A stretch of DNA of 64,000 bases from Natronoglomus mannanivorans (GTDB taxonomy: Archaea > Halobacteriota > Halobacteria > Halobacteriales > Natrialbaceae), in contig JAOPKB010000002.1 of assembly GCA_025517485.1 (NCBI GenBank), positions 558,001-622,000 of the forward strand, given 5' to 3'. Positions 51,847-61,100 of this stretch are shown here, one piece after another. The position numbers and the translations under genes were made by a program. How positions within the stretch are numbered: the first letter of the stretch is position 1; every line of letters starts with the position of its first letter. The notes under the pieces are model-generated. The model searched no databases, had not been told where the DNA came from, and worked only from the letters and a program-made list of their open reading frames with translations.

Positions 51847-52002
51847 ATGCCCCACGGACAGGACGTCGAAGGTGACACCTCAGACATCTCATCGAAGTAC
51901 GAGTGCCTCCAGTGTGGCAAGATCGTCGAGGCCGAGACACACCCCGGCGAGTGTGAAGAGTGTGGTGGCGACTTCCAGAACCGGGCGAAGTCAGTCGAGT
52001 AG
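51847..52002 (+). CDS. Small rubredoxin-like zinc ribbon protein
   Basis: A 51-residue protein with YECLQCGKIVEAETHPGECEECGGDF: two CxxC pairs as in rubrerythrin-type zinc ribbons. It starts MPHGQDVEGDTSD and ends SVE. It is too short for the ORF list. Small proteins like this are common in haloarchaea and could bind zinc or iron. An AATAAAC box near 51795 gives a leader of ~25 nt. Confidence 0.8.
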   Translation: MPHGQDVEGDTSDISSKYECLQCGKIVEAETHPGECEECGGDFQNRAKSVE

Positions 52003-52052
52003 CTGCGGGCGCGTTCGCCGTCTTCCACCTCGCGTCGTTGTCCAGTACCCCG

Positions 52053-52301
52053 TCAATGAGCGCCGAATCGGTCGTATAGCGGCACGACGAACGTCCACAG
52101 CAGGACGAGCCCGGCCCCGCCGCCGATGATCGCCAGCCAGAGCGACTCGTTCGCGGTCGGCGGTCCGCCGACCATCGCGACGAGCGTGGCGACGAACAGG
52201 AGGACGCAACCGGCGACGCTGCCGAGTTCTAGCACCGCGGCGACGGGGTGTGCGCGGACGTCGGCCCAGAGCGTCGCGAGTCCGGCCGTGAGTGATCCCA
52301 T
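52053..52301 (-). CDS. Small membrane protein
   Basis: An 82-residue protein with two hydrophobic segments, LELGSVAGCVLLFVATLVAMVG and WLAIIGGGAGLVLLWTFVVPL, and a short linker. It starts MGSLTAGLATLWADVRAHP. Unrecognised; it may be associated with the ABC-2 exporter upstream, but the 94-base gap does not prove it. Confidence 0.62.
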   Translation of the reverse strand: MGSLTAGLATLWADVRAHPVAAVLELGSVAGCVLLFVATLVAMVGGPPTANESLWLAIIGGGAGLVLLWTFVVPLYDRFGAH

Positions 52302-52394
52302 ACTGCCGACGCTCGCGGCCCGGGTAAAAAAGGTTCACGGCGAGCGGCGCGTTCGTTTACCGATCCGGGAGTCGGTCGCCCCGGCGACCTCGTC

Positions 52395-53186
52395 TCACGT
52401 GCCGATATCCGACCGCCGGAACTGGTACTGACTCACTATCACGAGTGCGACGGTCGCCGCCAGCAAGACGGCGGCTCCGGTGAGATCGTAACTGCTCTCG
52501 ACGAGAACGGCCGTCGGGTCGTAGTAGGCGGTCGGGCTGACGTTGCCCACCCACTCGAGGCCCTCCGTACTCGCGGAGATCGAATCGATCAGGAAGAGGA
52601 CGAACACGGCCGCGATGGCGATGCGTTTGGCGACGTCCGCACGGTCGACGACCGTCGAGAGGACCAGTCCGATCGCCGCACAGGCCAGCAGGTACGGAAT
52701 CGACAGCAGGTGGACCATCACCAGATCGACCGGATCGACCGATTCGCCGATCGCGAGGACGCCGGCGTAGACGGCGATCGGAACGACGACGTTGAGGACG
52801 CCGATGGGGACGAAGAGCGCGGCGAACTTCTCCGTGAGGACGCGGGTTCTCGAGACCGGCAGGGAGAGCAACATGTCCATCCGGTCGCGCTCGACGTCTT
52901 CGGCGATGGTGCCGGCAGCGACGTAGGCGACGTACAGTCCGAGCAGGAGCAGCCAGACGAAGTTGTAAATCTCGACGGCGAGGAAGCCTTCGATCGTGTC
53001 CAGTGACGCGATCCCGAATGCTTCCTGGGCAGCCGGCGGGAACGCCTCCATGTAGCTGTCCATATCGATCTCCGCGAACGAGGGAAAGAAGGCGATGAAG
53101 AACAGCGAGAGGATCCCGAGTCCGACCGCGAGCGCGACCGTCCCCTTCAACCTGCGTTCGGCCTCGTAGCGGGCGATTTCAAGCAT
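52395..53186 (-). CDS. ABC-2-type transporter permease
   Basis: A 263-residue membrane protein with six helices, starting MLEIARYEAERRLKGTVALAV. Motifs include the family's EAFPPAAQEAFGI and a conserved DVERDRMDMLLSLPVSRTRVLTEK stretch near the middle that contacts the ATPase. ATG 53186 is used; a longer frame to 53465 only reads through the ATPase gene. It overlaps the upstream ATPase gene by 8 bases. Together they form an exporter, probably for a small hydrophobic compound, a peptide or a lipid. Confidence 0.9.
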   Translation of the reverse strand: MLEIARYEAERRLKGTVALAVGLGILSLFFIAFFPSFAEIDMDSYMEAFPPAAQEAFGIASLDTIEGFLAVEIYNFVWLLLLGLYVAYVAAGTIAEDVERDRMDMLLSLPVSRTRVLTEKFAALFVPIGVLNVVVPIAVYAGVLAIGESVDPVDLVMVHLLSIPYLLACAAIGLVLSTVVDRADVAKRIAIAAVFVLFLIDSISASTEGLEWVGNVSPTAYYDPTAVLVESSYDLTGAAVLLAATVALVIVSQYQFRRSDIGT

Positions 53187-54129
53187 CGGTGGCCTCCGTC
53201 GTGTCGCTTGCGAGGGGAGTCTCCGTCCCTTCGTTCGCCGTCTCTCCCTCTTCCACGTCGCTCCCGTAATAGTGCATGAACACGTCCTCGAGCGGCGGTT
53301 CGCTGATCTCGACGTCGACCAGCTCGTAGCTCGAGAGGTGCCGGAGGAGCGCGTCGTACTCGCCGGTGTAGGTGAACTGGTGTTCTTCGCCGATCGTCTC
53401 GACGGTCTTCGCTCCCTCGAGGTCTCCGAGACCGGTTCCGTCGCCGGCGACCTGCACCCGAACACGTTTCCCGCCCCGGTCGAGCAGCGTCTCGACGTCT
53501 TCTAAGGCGACCAGGTGGCCCTCGCGGAGGATTCCGACGCGGTCGCAGACGCGACGGACTTCGCTCAGGACGTGCGAGGAGAAGAAGATCGTCGTCCCGC
53601 GGTCGCGCTCGGCGCGAATGAACTCGTTGAACCCCTCCTGTTTGAGCGGGTCCAGACCGGCGGTGGGCTCGTCCATGATCACGAGATCGGGGTCGTGCAT
53701 GAACGCCTGGATCAGGCCGAGCATCTGCAGGTTCCCCGTCGAGTACTCCCTGATCTTCCGCTCGAGAGGCGGCGTAAAGATCTCGAGCAGTTCGTCGCGA
53801 CGGCTGTCGCCGCGAATCGACGCGAAGTACTCGAGGACCCGTTCGCCGGTGGCCTCCTCGTCGAACCCGAGATTCGCGGGGAGGTAACCGATCCGACGTT
53901 TGGCCTCGATCAACGCCGCCTCGTCGGTCACGTCGGCTCCCAGAACCGTCGCTGACCCGCTCGTCGGAGCGAGCAATCCGAGGAGGACGCGGATCGTCGT
54001 CGTCTTTCCCGCCCCGTTGGGGCCCAGAAAGCCGAATATCTCCCCCTTCTCGACTGTGACCGATAGCGAGTCGACGCCGAGAACGTCGCCGTAGGCCTTC
54101 GTCAGGTCGGTTACCTCGATCGGTGCCAT
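53179..54129 (-). CDS. ABC-2-type transporter ATP-binding protein
   Basis: A 316-residue ATPase with Walker A GPNGAGKTTT, signature YSTGNLQMLGLIQAF, Walker B LVIMDEPTAGLDPLKQ and H-loop SSHVLSEV. The C-terminus adds a ~90-residue regulatory/DUF4162-like part (VRVQVAGDGTGLG) and an acidic tail. ATAGGTATGTA (complement, near 54150-54160) about 27 bases before the ATG is its promoter. The divergent TetR gene is a natural regulator. Confidence 0.94.
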   Translation of the reverse strand: MAPIEVTDLTKAYGDVLGVDSLSVTVEKGEIFGFLGPNGAGKTTTIRVLLGLLAPTSGSATVLGADVTDEAALIEAKRRIGYLPANLGFDEEATGERVLEYFASIRGDSRRDELLEIFTPPLERKIREYSTGNLQMLGLIQAFMHDPDLVIMDEPTAGLDPLKQEGFNEFIRAERDRGTTIFFSSHVLSEVRRVCDRVGILREGHLVALEDVETLLDRGGKRVRVQVAGDGTGLGDLEGAKTVETIGEEHQFTYTGEYDALLRHLSSYELVDVEISEPPLEDVFMHYYGSDVEEGETANEGTETPLASDTTEATDA

Positions 54130-54247
54130 ACGAAACCTTCGTTCTATGACTACATACCTATTCCGGTCACGAAGTCACGTCGGTGAATCTCGGCGCTGAC
54201 TGTCGATCGTCGGACGTTTTTGTGACTGCTGACCGATCTGTTTTTGC

Positions 54248-54257
54248 GTTCACGAAC
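54248..54257. promoter_or_regulatory. Possible TetR operator
   Basis: GTTCACGAAC is a 4-2-4 inverted repeat directly upstream of the TetR gene and near its TATA-like TTTTTGCG. It is a plausible half of a TetR operator, but short. Confidence 0.25.
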
Positions 54258-54269
54258 CGAACGAACCAC

Positions 54270-54887
54270 ATGCGCGGTTTCAGTGACGACGAACGCGACC
54301 GACTCCGAGAGGATCTGATCGAAACCGGTCGCGATCACCTCCTGCAGTACGGCCCCGAGAAGACGACCGTCACGGACGTTACGGAGCCGGTCGGGATCGC
54401 CAAGGGGACGTTCTACCGGTTTTTCGACTCGAAGGCCGAACTCTACATCGAGATCGTCCGCCGCGAACAGCGGGCGTACTTCGATCGGGTGGAGTCCGAC
54501 CTCGCCGAGACCGAGACTGCCCGCGAGGGCCTCGAGGTGCTCTTTCACAGCTATCTCGAGTGGATCGAGGAGAACGACCTGATCCAGCGAACGATCGTCG
54601 AGGGCGACTACGGGGCGACCTTTCGCGGAGTCTCTACCGAGAAGATGGAGGAATTACAGCAGGCTGGACTCGCGGAGTTCGTCCCGATCGTCGATGGACT
54701 TCGCGAGCGCGACGAGGCGCTCTCGGCGTTCGATTCGATCACCGTCCTCGGCCTCCTGAGCACCGTTGCTCTGCTCGCACTGTACCGCGAGGAGTTCGAA
54801 CTGTACGAGGAGGGGTACTACGAGCGCATCAAGGACGTCTACGTCTCGGCGCTCGCGGCGGGGTTGACGAGCGGCGAGGTGTCCTGA
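54270..54887 (+). CDS. TetR-family transcriptional regulator
   Basis: A 205-residue TetR-type repressor. The N-terminal HTH is LREDLIETGRDHLLQYGPEKTTVTDVTEPVGIAKGTFYRFFDSKAEL in outline, with recognition helix VGIAKGTFYRFF. The C-terminal helices form a ligand pocket, unknown ligand. ATG 54270 (MRGFSDDERDRLR) is chosen; the upstream in-frame extension is not conserved. It is divergent from the ABC-2 exporter and likely represses it and itself; GTTCACGAAC (54248-54257) overlaps its own promoter. Confidence 0.93.
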   Translation: MRGFSDDERDRLREDLIETGRDHLLQYGPEKTTVTDVTEPVGIAKGTFYRFFDSKAELYIEIVRREQRAYFDRVESDLAETETAREGLEVLFHSYLEWIEENDLIQRTIVEGDYGATFRGVSTEKMEELQQAGLAEFVPIVDGLRERDEALSAFDSITVLGLLSTVALLALYREEFELYEEGYYERIKDVYVSALAAGLTSGEVS

Positions 54888-54914
54888 GCGTCGGTTCGGT
54901 CTGAACCGACCTAC

Positions 54915-55571
54915 TCACCCTGTGAGCGTCTCCCGCCGAGCCGCGTACTTCGCCAGAACGTCGGCCTCGAAGTGGAGCCTGTCACCGGGGCGTCTCTCCG
55001 AGAGGGTCGTCACCGCTTCGGTCGTGGGCACGGTGGCGATGTCGAACGTTCCTGCATCGTCGTCCACACCCGCGACGGTCAGGCTGATGCCGTCGAGCGC
55101 GACGGCACCCTTCTCCACGACGTACTGCTCGTAATTCGCGGGAATCTCGAGGGTGAGGTTTCGACCGCCAGTGGCTCTCTCGTCGCCGGTGTCGAGCTTC
55201 ACGTCCTCACCGCCCTCCTCACTCTCGTCGACCGCGAGCACCGTCGTCGTCGTATCGACCGTCCCCTTCACGAGATGGCCGTGGAATCGGCCGTCGGCTG
55301 GAAGCGGGCGCTCGAGGTTGACGCGGTCGCCAGGTTCTCGCTCGTCGAGGCGGGTCCGTGAGACGGTCTCGGCCGAGAGGAACGCCTCGAACCAGTCGTC
55401 CGTAACACGTTCTGCGGTCACACAGACGCCGTCGACCGCGATGCTGTCTTCGGGGGCGATCGCGAGGTCGAGGTCGTGGTCGGTCCCCGTTTCGATACGG
55501 ATTCGACAGCCGTTCTCGAGGCGGTCGACTGCAGCGACGGCAGCCGTCGTCTCGACGAGTCCGGTGTACAT
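54915..55571 (-). CDS. ribE: Riboflavin synthase (alpha, bacterial type)
   Basis: Dismutes two 6,7-dimethyl-8-ribityllumazines to riboflavin. The 218-residue protein has two lumazine-binding repeats: MYTGLVETTAAVAAVDR, DSIAVDGVCVTA, and FHGHLVKGTVDTTT in the first, then YVVEKGAVALDGISLTVAGV in the second. Many archaea use an unrelated riboflavin synthase; haloarchaea have this bacterial-type one, likely by old transfer (known for the group). ATG 55571 (MYTGLVETTAAV) matches the family start. A palindromic GTTATGAATAAC lies 35 bases upstream. Confidence 0.93.
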   Translation of the reverse strand: MYTGLVETTAAVAAVDRLENGCRIRIETGTDHDLDLAIAPEDSIAVDGVCVTAERVTDDWFEAFLSAETVSRTRLDEREPGDRVNLERPLPADGRFHGHLVKGTVDTTTTVLAVDESEEGGEDVKLDTGDERATGGRNLTLEIPANYEQYVVEKGAVALDGISLTVAGVDDDAGTFDIATVPTTEAVTTLSERRPGDRLHFEADVLAKYAARRETLTG

Positions 55572-55605
55572 CTCGAGTCGACGGTCTCGTCCGATCCACA
55601 AACAT

Positions 55606-55617
55606 GTTATGAATAAC
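55606..55617. promoter_or_regulatory. Palindrome in the ribE promoter
   Basis: GTTATGAATAAC (5-2-5 palindrome) starts 35 bases before the ribE ATG and overlaps where the TATA/BRE should lie. It could bind a riboflavin-responsive repressor; this is inference only. Confidence 0.35.
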
Positions 55618-55703
55618 GAATGTGTTATGGGGGTGGCCGGCGATCGACGCTCCGGGAGCGATATCGGACCGTCGATTCGATCGTCGACGGCTCGAGTCTC
55701 GAT

Positions 55704-56123
55704 TCAGACCCGGCCGTCGATGTCCGCGGCGATATCGTCGAGTTCGTCGTCCGAGAGGTCGGGTGCCTCGCCGGCGACGGCGTGGATGGGGCCGCCGCCG
55801 TCGCCGTCGAAGCGCGGAACGATGTGGCCGTGGACGTGGGGGACTTCCTGACCGGCGGCTTCGCCGTTGTTGAACGCGACCGTACTCGCGTCGGCGTCGA
55901 CGGCCTCCTCGACGGCCGGCACGAGGCGGTGGAGCGTCGCGTAGAGGTCCGCGGCGACCTCCTCGGGGACGTCGTTCAGCCGTTCGTACTCGTCTTTCGG
56001 GATCACGAGGGTGTGCCCCGGCGCTAACGGATTGGCGTCGAGAAAGGCCATCGTGGTCTCGTCTTCGTACACGACACGCGCGGGGATGTCGCCCGCGACG
56101 ATCTGGCTGAAGATCGTACTCAT
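55704..56123 (-). CDS. HIT-family hydrolase
   Basis: A 139-residue histidine-triad protein, likely an adenosine phosphoramidase or dinucleotide hydrolase (HINT/Fhit-like). It starts MSTIFSQIVAGDIPARVVYEDE, has TLVIPKDEYERLND, and the catalytic triad HVHGHIVPRF. ATG 56123 is used; open frame upstream to 56303 is shadow. A C-terminal acidic helix DLSDDELDDIAADI ends it. Upstream of ribE by 132 bases on the same strand. Confidence 0.94.
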   Translation of the reverse strand: MSTIFSQIVAGDIPARVVYEDETTMAFLDANPLAPGHTLVIPKDEYERLNDVPEEVAADLYATLHRLVPAVEEAVDADASTVAFNNGEAAGQEVPHVHGHIVPRFDGDGGGPIHAVAGEAPDLSDDELDDIAADIDGRV

Positions 56124-56573
56124 GTGCCAGTCTGGGACCGCTCGCCGTAAGAAGGTTACCCGCGCGAGGGCGGTCTCGAGGGAACGCTCGGTGTGTCGGT
56201 ACTCGAGAACGTCGAAAAACCCGGACTCGGATTGGCGTCCGGTTTCGCTGCAGGTGATTGAGCACCGCCGGGCTGTCACCGTTCGGTGACTCGCCGTGGC
56301 CATCCAGCGAGTCGAATCCGTGACAGCCGACAGTAGGGGGCATGCACTGGTCGTCTCGTGTCTTCACCCGAGACGCGGCTTCCAGCCTGTCGGTCAAGCC
56401 ATGCATCGGCTCTGGGTATCCCAAAGCCAGTTTGATGTAACAGACGATGAAACTTAAAACTGTTGACCTTACGAGTTCGAATCGGGGAGCGCCACTGCTG
56501 GGCTGTCCTCCGTCACGTGCCCTCGCCACGTCCGAACGCTGCACTCACCCGTCGAGGCGCTCTCGCGCTCGTC
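56124..56573. other. Intergenic region with copy 2 of the structured element
   Basis: 450 bases with no convincing gene. The element at 56327-56403 (separate entry) and a CTTTGGGATACCC-type hairpin near 56411-56426 are the only notable content. AAACTTAAAACTG near 56450-56462 is AT-rich and TATA-like, but no start codon follows in a good place. Confidence 0.55.
56327..56403 (+). ncRNA. Structured element, copy 2 of 2
   Basis: GGGGGCATGC (56336-56345), ACCCGAGACG (56366-56375), GGCTTCCA (56377-56384) and AAGCCATG (56396-56403) are in the same order and nearly the same spacing as at 12633-12708. The sequence between differs, but pairing is kept or replaced: CCGACAG (56327-56333) / CTGTCGG (56387-56393), GTCTCG/CGAGAC around 56353-56374, and GGCTT/AAGCC (56377-56400). 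This supports a conserved structure. Confidence 0.5.
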
Positions 56574-57290
56574 TCACTCACACAGCCCCTCGAGTTCCGC
56601 CCGAATCGCCTCCTGATACTCCTCGGGATCGTAGCCCAGTCGGCCGATCCAGACGTCCTGATACGAAGGGTGGAGGATCGGCAGCAGCCAGACGCCCAGC
56701 GACTCACAGCGAATCGGCTCGAGGACTGTCTCGAGAAAGCCCTCGAGCGTTCGACCTTCCGCCTCGAGAACCGTCTCGGTCGCGTGTTTGCCGGTCGCGA
56801 GGACGACGGTGGGGTCGACGGTCTCGAGTTCGGCCAGCAGGTGGCTGCGGCAGTTCGTCCGCTCCTCGTCGGTCGGTTCGCGGTTGGTCGTCGGGTCGGT
56901 CTCGTCGGGCGGGAAGCACTTCACCGCGTTCGTGTAGTAGGCGTCGCCGAACCCGACCGCCGCGAGTATCCGACGGATCCGCCGCCCGGAGTGTCTCGAG
57001 GTGTAGGCCTTTCCGGTCCAGTTGCCGCCCTGCCAGCGGTCGGCGTCAGGGTTGCCGGCACCCGGGGCTTCGCCGACGACGACGACGGCCGCCTCGAGGG
57101 AGCCGGTGCCCCACGAGATACACTCGCGGTGTTCCGTGAGGGCAGGACAGCGGGCACACGTCGGTTCGATGGCGTGGCGAGTGGTGGGGAACTCGAGTTC
57201 GGGGTCAGGGTCGGGATGGGAACCCGGATCGGATTCGGGTACAGGTCCGGAATCCGTCTCGGAATCGGGTTCGGGGTCGGAAGCGGGCAC
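56574..57290 (-). CDS. Uracil-DNA glycosylase, family 4-like
   Basis: A 238-residue Fe-S uracil-DNA glycosylase that starts base-excision repair of deaminated cytosine. Motifs: ARCPALTEHRE, VVVGEAPGAGNPDADR (motif 1 GEAPG), YTNAVKCFPPDET (with cluster Cys), NCRSHLLAELE (Cys), and LHPSYQD (motif 2, HPS). The first ~35 residues are a disordered DPEPDSE-type repeat. It starts MPASDPEPDSETDSG. Family length is ~190-220 without the tail. Single gene. Confidence 0.93.
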   Translation of the reverse strand: MPASDPEPDSETDSGPVPESDPGSHPDPDPELEFPTTRHAIEPTCARCPALTEHRECISWGTGSLEAAVVVVGEAPGAGNPDADRWQGGNWTGKAYTSRHSGRRIRRILAAVGFGDAYYTNAVKCFPPDETDPTTNREPTDEERTNCRSHLLAELETVDPTVVLATGKHATETVLEAEGRTLEGFLETVLEPIRCESLGVWLLPILHPSYQDVWIGRLGYDPEEYQEAIRAELEGLCE

Positions 57291-57299
57291 GGATCCGCT

Positions 57300-57640
57300 A
57301 GATGCGCGAAGACCTTAGCGGATTCGGAGTTCGGGATCGAGAGTGGTGCCGATCTCGACACGACTCGAGTGACTCTCGACCCGACCGCCGTTCACTCGGG
57401 GGAGGGTGAGGGGACAACACGACGCCGAACAGGATCGGCGAGAAGAGTGCGACGAGCAGGCCAACACCACGAAGTCGAACAGGATCAGGAGGACGTCGAA
57501 CCAGCCGGGACGGGGCTCGAGTAGGCGCGTCGACAGGGGTGGCGACGACACCGACGAGGGACATCGCAATTCCGGCGACGGATCCGATTTTCGCGAGCCG
57601 CTGGCAGTCCAGTGAGCCGTCACATCGTAGACGCGAGTGG
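57300..57640 (-). pseudogene. Decayed small membrane protein gene, several frameshifts
   Basis: Two minus frames alternate in protein-like sequence: RLAKIGSVAGIAMSLVGVVATPVD in one, GWFDVLLILFDFVVL in the other, then LVALFSPILFGVVLSPHPP back in the first, and VEIGTTLDPELRIR (ending at about 57316) in the second. Joined, they would make a four-helix membrane protein of ~100 residues. At least three frameshifts are needed, so the gene is dead or badly sequenced. Confidence 0.42.
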
Positions 57641-57724
57641 CCCGCTTGTGCGAGCAAAAACTGCTGTCAGACCTCTTCTGGCGGACAGACAGGTTTACAA
57701 CCGTTGGGCGACTGGACTCGTATC

Positions 57725-57955
57725 ATGGGAATGTTCGGATCGGGTGCCCTCGCAGAAGCGATCTCGCTCGTCGTCTACTCCGTCGTCGCCGCTGTGTTGA
57801 CCATCGGCGGTCTGTTCGTCGAGTACACGAGCGTACAGTATCTCGGAACGGGCGAGCAGGTCGTCGCGTTCTGGCTCGCCGCGATCGGTGCCGTGTTGCT
57901 CTACGCCGGGCTGTACGGGATCGGCTACAAGAAACTGCTCGCGCGAGTGTCCTGA
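57725..57955 (+). CDS. Small membrane protein
   Basis: A 76-residue protein with two hydrophobic segments (EAISLVVYSVVAAVLTIGGLFVEY and AFWLAAIGAVLLYAGLYGIGY) and a basic C-terminus KKLLARVS. It starts MGMFGSGALAEAIS. Similar proteins occur in haloarchaea without known function. It lies before ileS but has a 150-base gap, so they are not clearly linked. Confidence 0.7.
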   Translation: MGMFGSGALAEAISLVVYSVVAAVLTIGGLFVEYTSVQYLGTGEQVVAFWLAAIGAVLLYAGLYGIGYKKLLARVS

Positions 57956-58106
57956 ATTTAACGCCGTTTCACGCCGACACGACCCCTCTCGAGTTCTCCG
58001 AGTACGACCCCACCAGTAGCGACGCTCGTCGATCGTCGATCACCGGTCTCGCACCTCCACCTGCCGGACCGATTCCCCTTTAATGTCGGAGCCAGTCACC
58101 ACACGT

Positions 58107-61100
58107 ATGAGCAGGTTCGGCGAGGTCGACGACCAGTACGACCCACACGCCTTAGAGGAGCGGGTCTTCGAGTACTGGGACGAGGTCGACGCTTACGAGC
58201 AGACGAAACAGCACCGAGCGGACGGCGAGTCGTACTTCTTCGTCGACGGGCCGCCGTACACGTCGGGGGCGGCCCACATGGGAACCACCTGGAACAAGTC
58301 GTTGAAGGACGTCTACATCCGTTTCCTGCGAATGCAGGGCTACGACGTCACCGACCGTCCGGGCTACGACATGCACGGGTTGCCCATCGAGACCAAAGTC
58401 GAGGAGCAACTCGGCTTCGAGAACAAGAAAGACATCGAGGAGTTCGGCGAGGACGAGTTCATCGACGCCTGCAAGGAGTACGCCGACGAGCAACTCGAGG
58501 GGCTTCAGGAGGACTTCAAGTCCTTCGGCGTCTGGATGGACTGGGACGACCCCTACAAGACGGTCGAACCGGAGTACATGGAGGCCGCCTGGTGGGGCTT
58601 CTCGAAGGCCGCCGAACGCGGCCTCGTCGAGCAGGGCCACCGCTCGATCAGCCAGTGTCCTCGCTGTGAGACCGCCATCGCGAACAACGAAGTCGAGTAC
58701 GAGGACGTCGAGGACCCCTCCATATACGTCAAATTCGACCTCACCGACCGCGAGGGCAAGGTCGTCATCTGGACGACGACGCCGTGGACCGTTCCCGCCA
58801 ACACCTTCGTCGCCGTCGACGAGGAGGGCGACTACGTGGGCGTCCGCGCGGAGAAAGAGGGCGAGGAGGAACTGCTGTACGTCGCCGAAGCCAAACACGA
58901 GGAGGTCCTGAAGGAGGGGCGGTACGAGGACTACGAGGTCGTCGAGGAGCTCTCCGGCGAGGAGATGCTCGGCTGGTCCTACGACCATCCGCTCGCCGAA
59001 GAGGTCCCCGAACACCCAGATCACGAGGGCGCACGCGAGGTCTACGCCGGCGACTACGTCGACACGCACGGCGATGGCACCGGCCTCGTCCACTCCGCGC
59101 CCGGCCACGGTGAGGAGGACTTCGAGCGCGGCCGCGAACTCGGCTTCCCGGTCTTCTGTCCGGTCGGCAGCGACGGCGTCTACACCGAGGAGGGCGGCAA
59201 GTACGAAGGCCAGTTCGTCAAGGACGCCGACGAGGAGATCATCGCCGACCTCGAAGACAGCGGCGCGATGCTCTCTTCGGGCACCGTCTCCCACAGCTAC
59301 GGTCACTGCTGGCGGTGTGATACGGGTATCATCCAGATCGTCACCGACCAGTGGTTCATCACGATCACGGACGTCAAAGACGAGTTACTCGAGAACGTCG
59401 AGGACAGCCAGTGGTACCCACAGTGGGCCCGCGACAACCGGTTCCACGACTTCGTCGAGGACGCGCCGGACTGGAACGTCTCCCGTCAGCGCTACTGGGG
59501 GATCCCGATCCCGATCTGGACGCCGGAGGGCCGGGACGACGACGAGGACATGATCGTCGTCTCGACCCGCGAGGAGTTAGCCGAGCGCGTCGACCAGGAC
59601 GTCGATCCCGAGACGATCGACCTCCACAAGGACACCGTCGACGACCTCACGATTACCGAGGACGGGACGACCTACACGCGCATTCCGGACGTCTTCGACG
59701 TCTGGCTCGACTCATCCGTGGCATCGTGGGGGACGCTGAACTTCCCCGAGGATCAGCGTCGATTCGACGAACTCTGGCCCGCCGACCTCATCATCGAGGC
59801 CCACGACCAGACCCGTGGCTGGTTCTGGTCCCAACTCGGGATGGGGACGACGGCCATGGGCGAGGTGCCCTACGAGCGCGTGCTCATGCACGGCTGGGCG
59901 CTCGACGAGGACGGTCGCAAGATGTCCAAGAGCGTCGGTAACATCGTCCAGCCCGGCGAGGCCATCGAGCGCCACGGTGCGGACGTGATGCGCCTGTTCC
60001 TGCTGTCGGTGAACCCGCAGGGCGACGATATGCGCTTCTCGTGGGACGAGTTGCGCAACATGGAGAACTCCCTGCGGACGCTCTGGAACGTCTTCCGATT
60101 CCCGCTGCCGTACATGCGGCTGGACGAGTTCGATCCGGATGAGACGACACTGGACGACGCCGACGACCACCTCGAACTCGTCGACGAGTGGGTCCTCGCC
60201 CGGCTGCAGTCCACCAAGGAGACGATGACCGAGGAACTCGAGGCGTTCCGCCAGGACCGTGCGCTCGAGGCCCTCCTCGAGTTCGTCGTCGAGGACGTCT
60301 CCCGATTCTACGTGCAGGCGGTCCGCGAGCGGATGTGGGACGAAGAGGACAGCGGCTCTAAGCGAGCGGCCTACGCCACCATCTACCGGGTCCTCCGAGA
60401 GACGGTCACGCTGCTCGCGCCCTACGCCCCGTTCGTCGCCGAGGAGATCTACGGCACGCTCACCGACGAGGACGGCTACGACACGGTCCACATGGAAGAC
60501 TGGCCCGCCGTCGACGACTCCCGGGTCGACGAACAGTTAGAGGAGGACGTCGCCTTCCTCCGGGCGATCGAGGAGGCCGGTGCCAACGCCCGCCAGCAGG
60601 CCGGTCGCAAACTGCGCTGGCCCGTTCCGCGCGTGGTGGTCGCAGCCGACGACGAGCGTGTCGCTGCCGCCGTCGAACGCCACAACGACCTGCTGGCCGA
60701 CCGACTCAACGCCCGCGAGGTCGAACTCGTCGATCCCGACGAGCGCTGGGGCGAGCTGAACTACAGCGCCGAGGCCGACATGAGCGTCCTCGGACCCGCG
60801 TTCGGCGGTCGCGCCGGCGAGGTCATGACCGCGCTCAACGAGGCCCGCATCGACGATCCGACGCTCGAGTCCCTCGAGACTGCGGCCAACGAACTCCTCG
60901 ACGAACCGGCCGAGATCACAGACGAGATGGTCTCGTTCGTCACCGAGACGCCCGAGGGCGTCGCGGGGACGGCCTTCGGAACCGACGGCGACGACTGCGG
61001 GGTCGTCTACGTCGACGCCTCGCTCACCGACGATATCGAGAGCGAGGGCTACGCTCGCGAGGTCATCCGCCGCGTCCAGGAGATGCGCAAGGAGCTCGAT

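Noticed and set aside
57298-57657. Intact 119-residue protein on the minus strand
   Set aside because: Only parts of this frame look like protein; other parts fit in the second frame, so a decayed gene explains it better.
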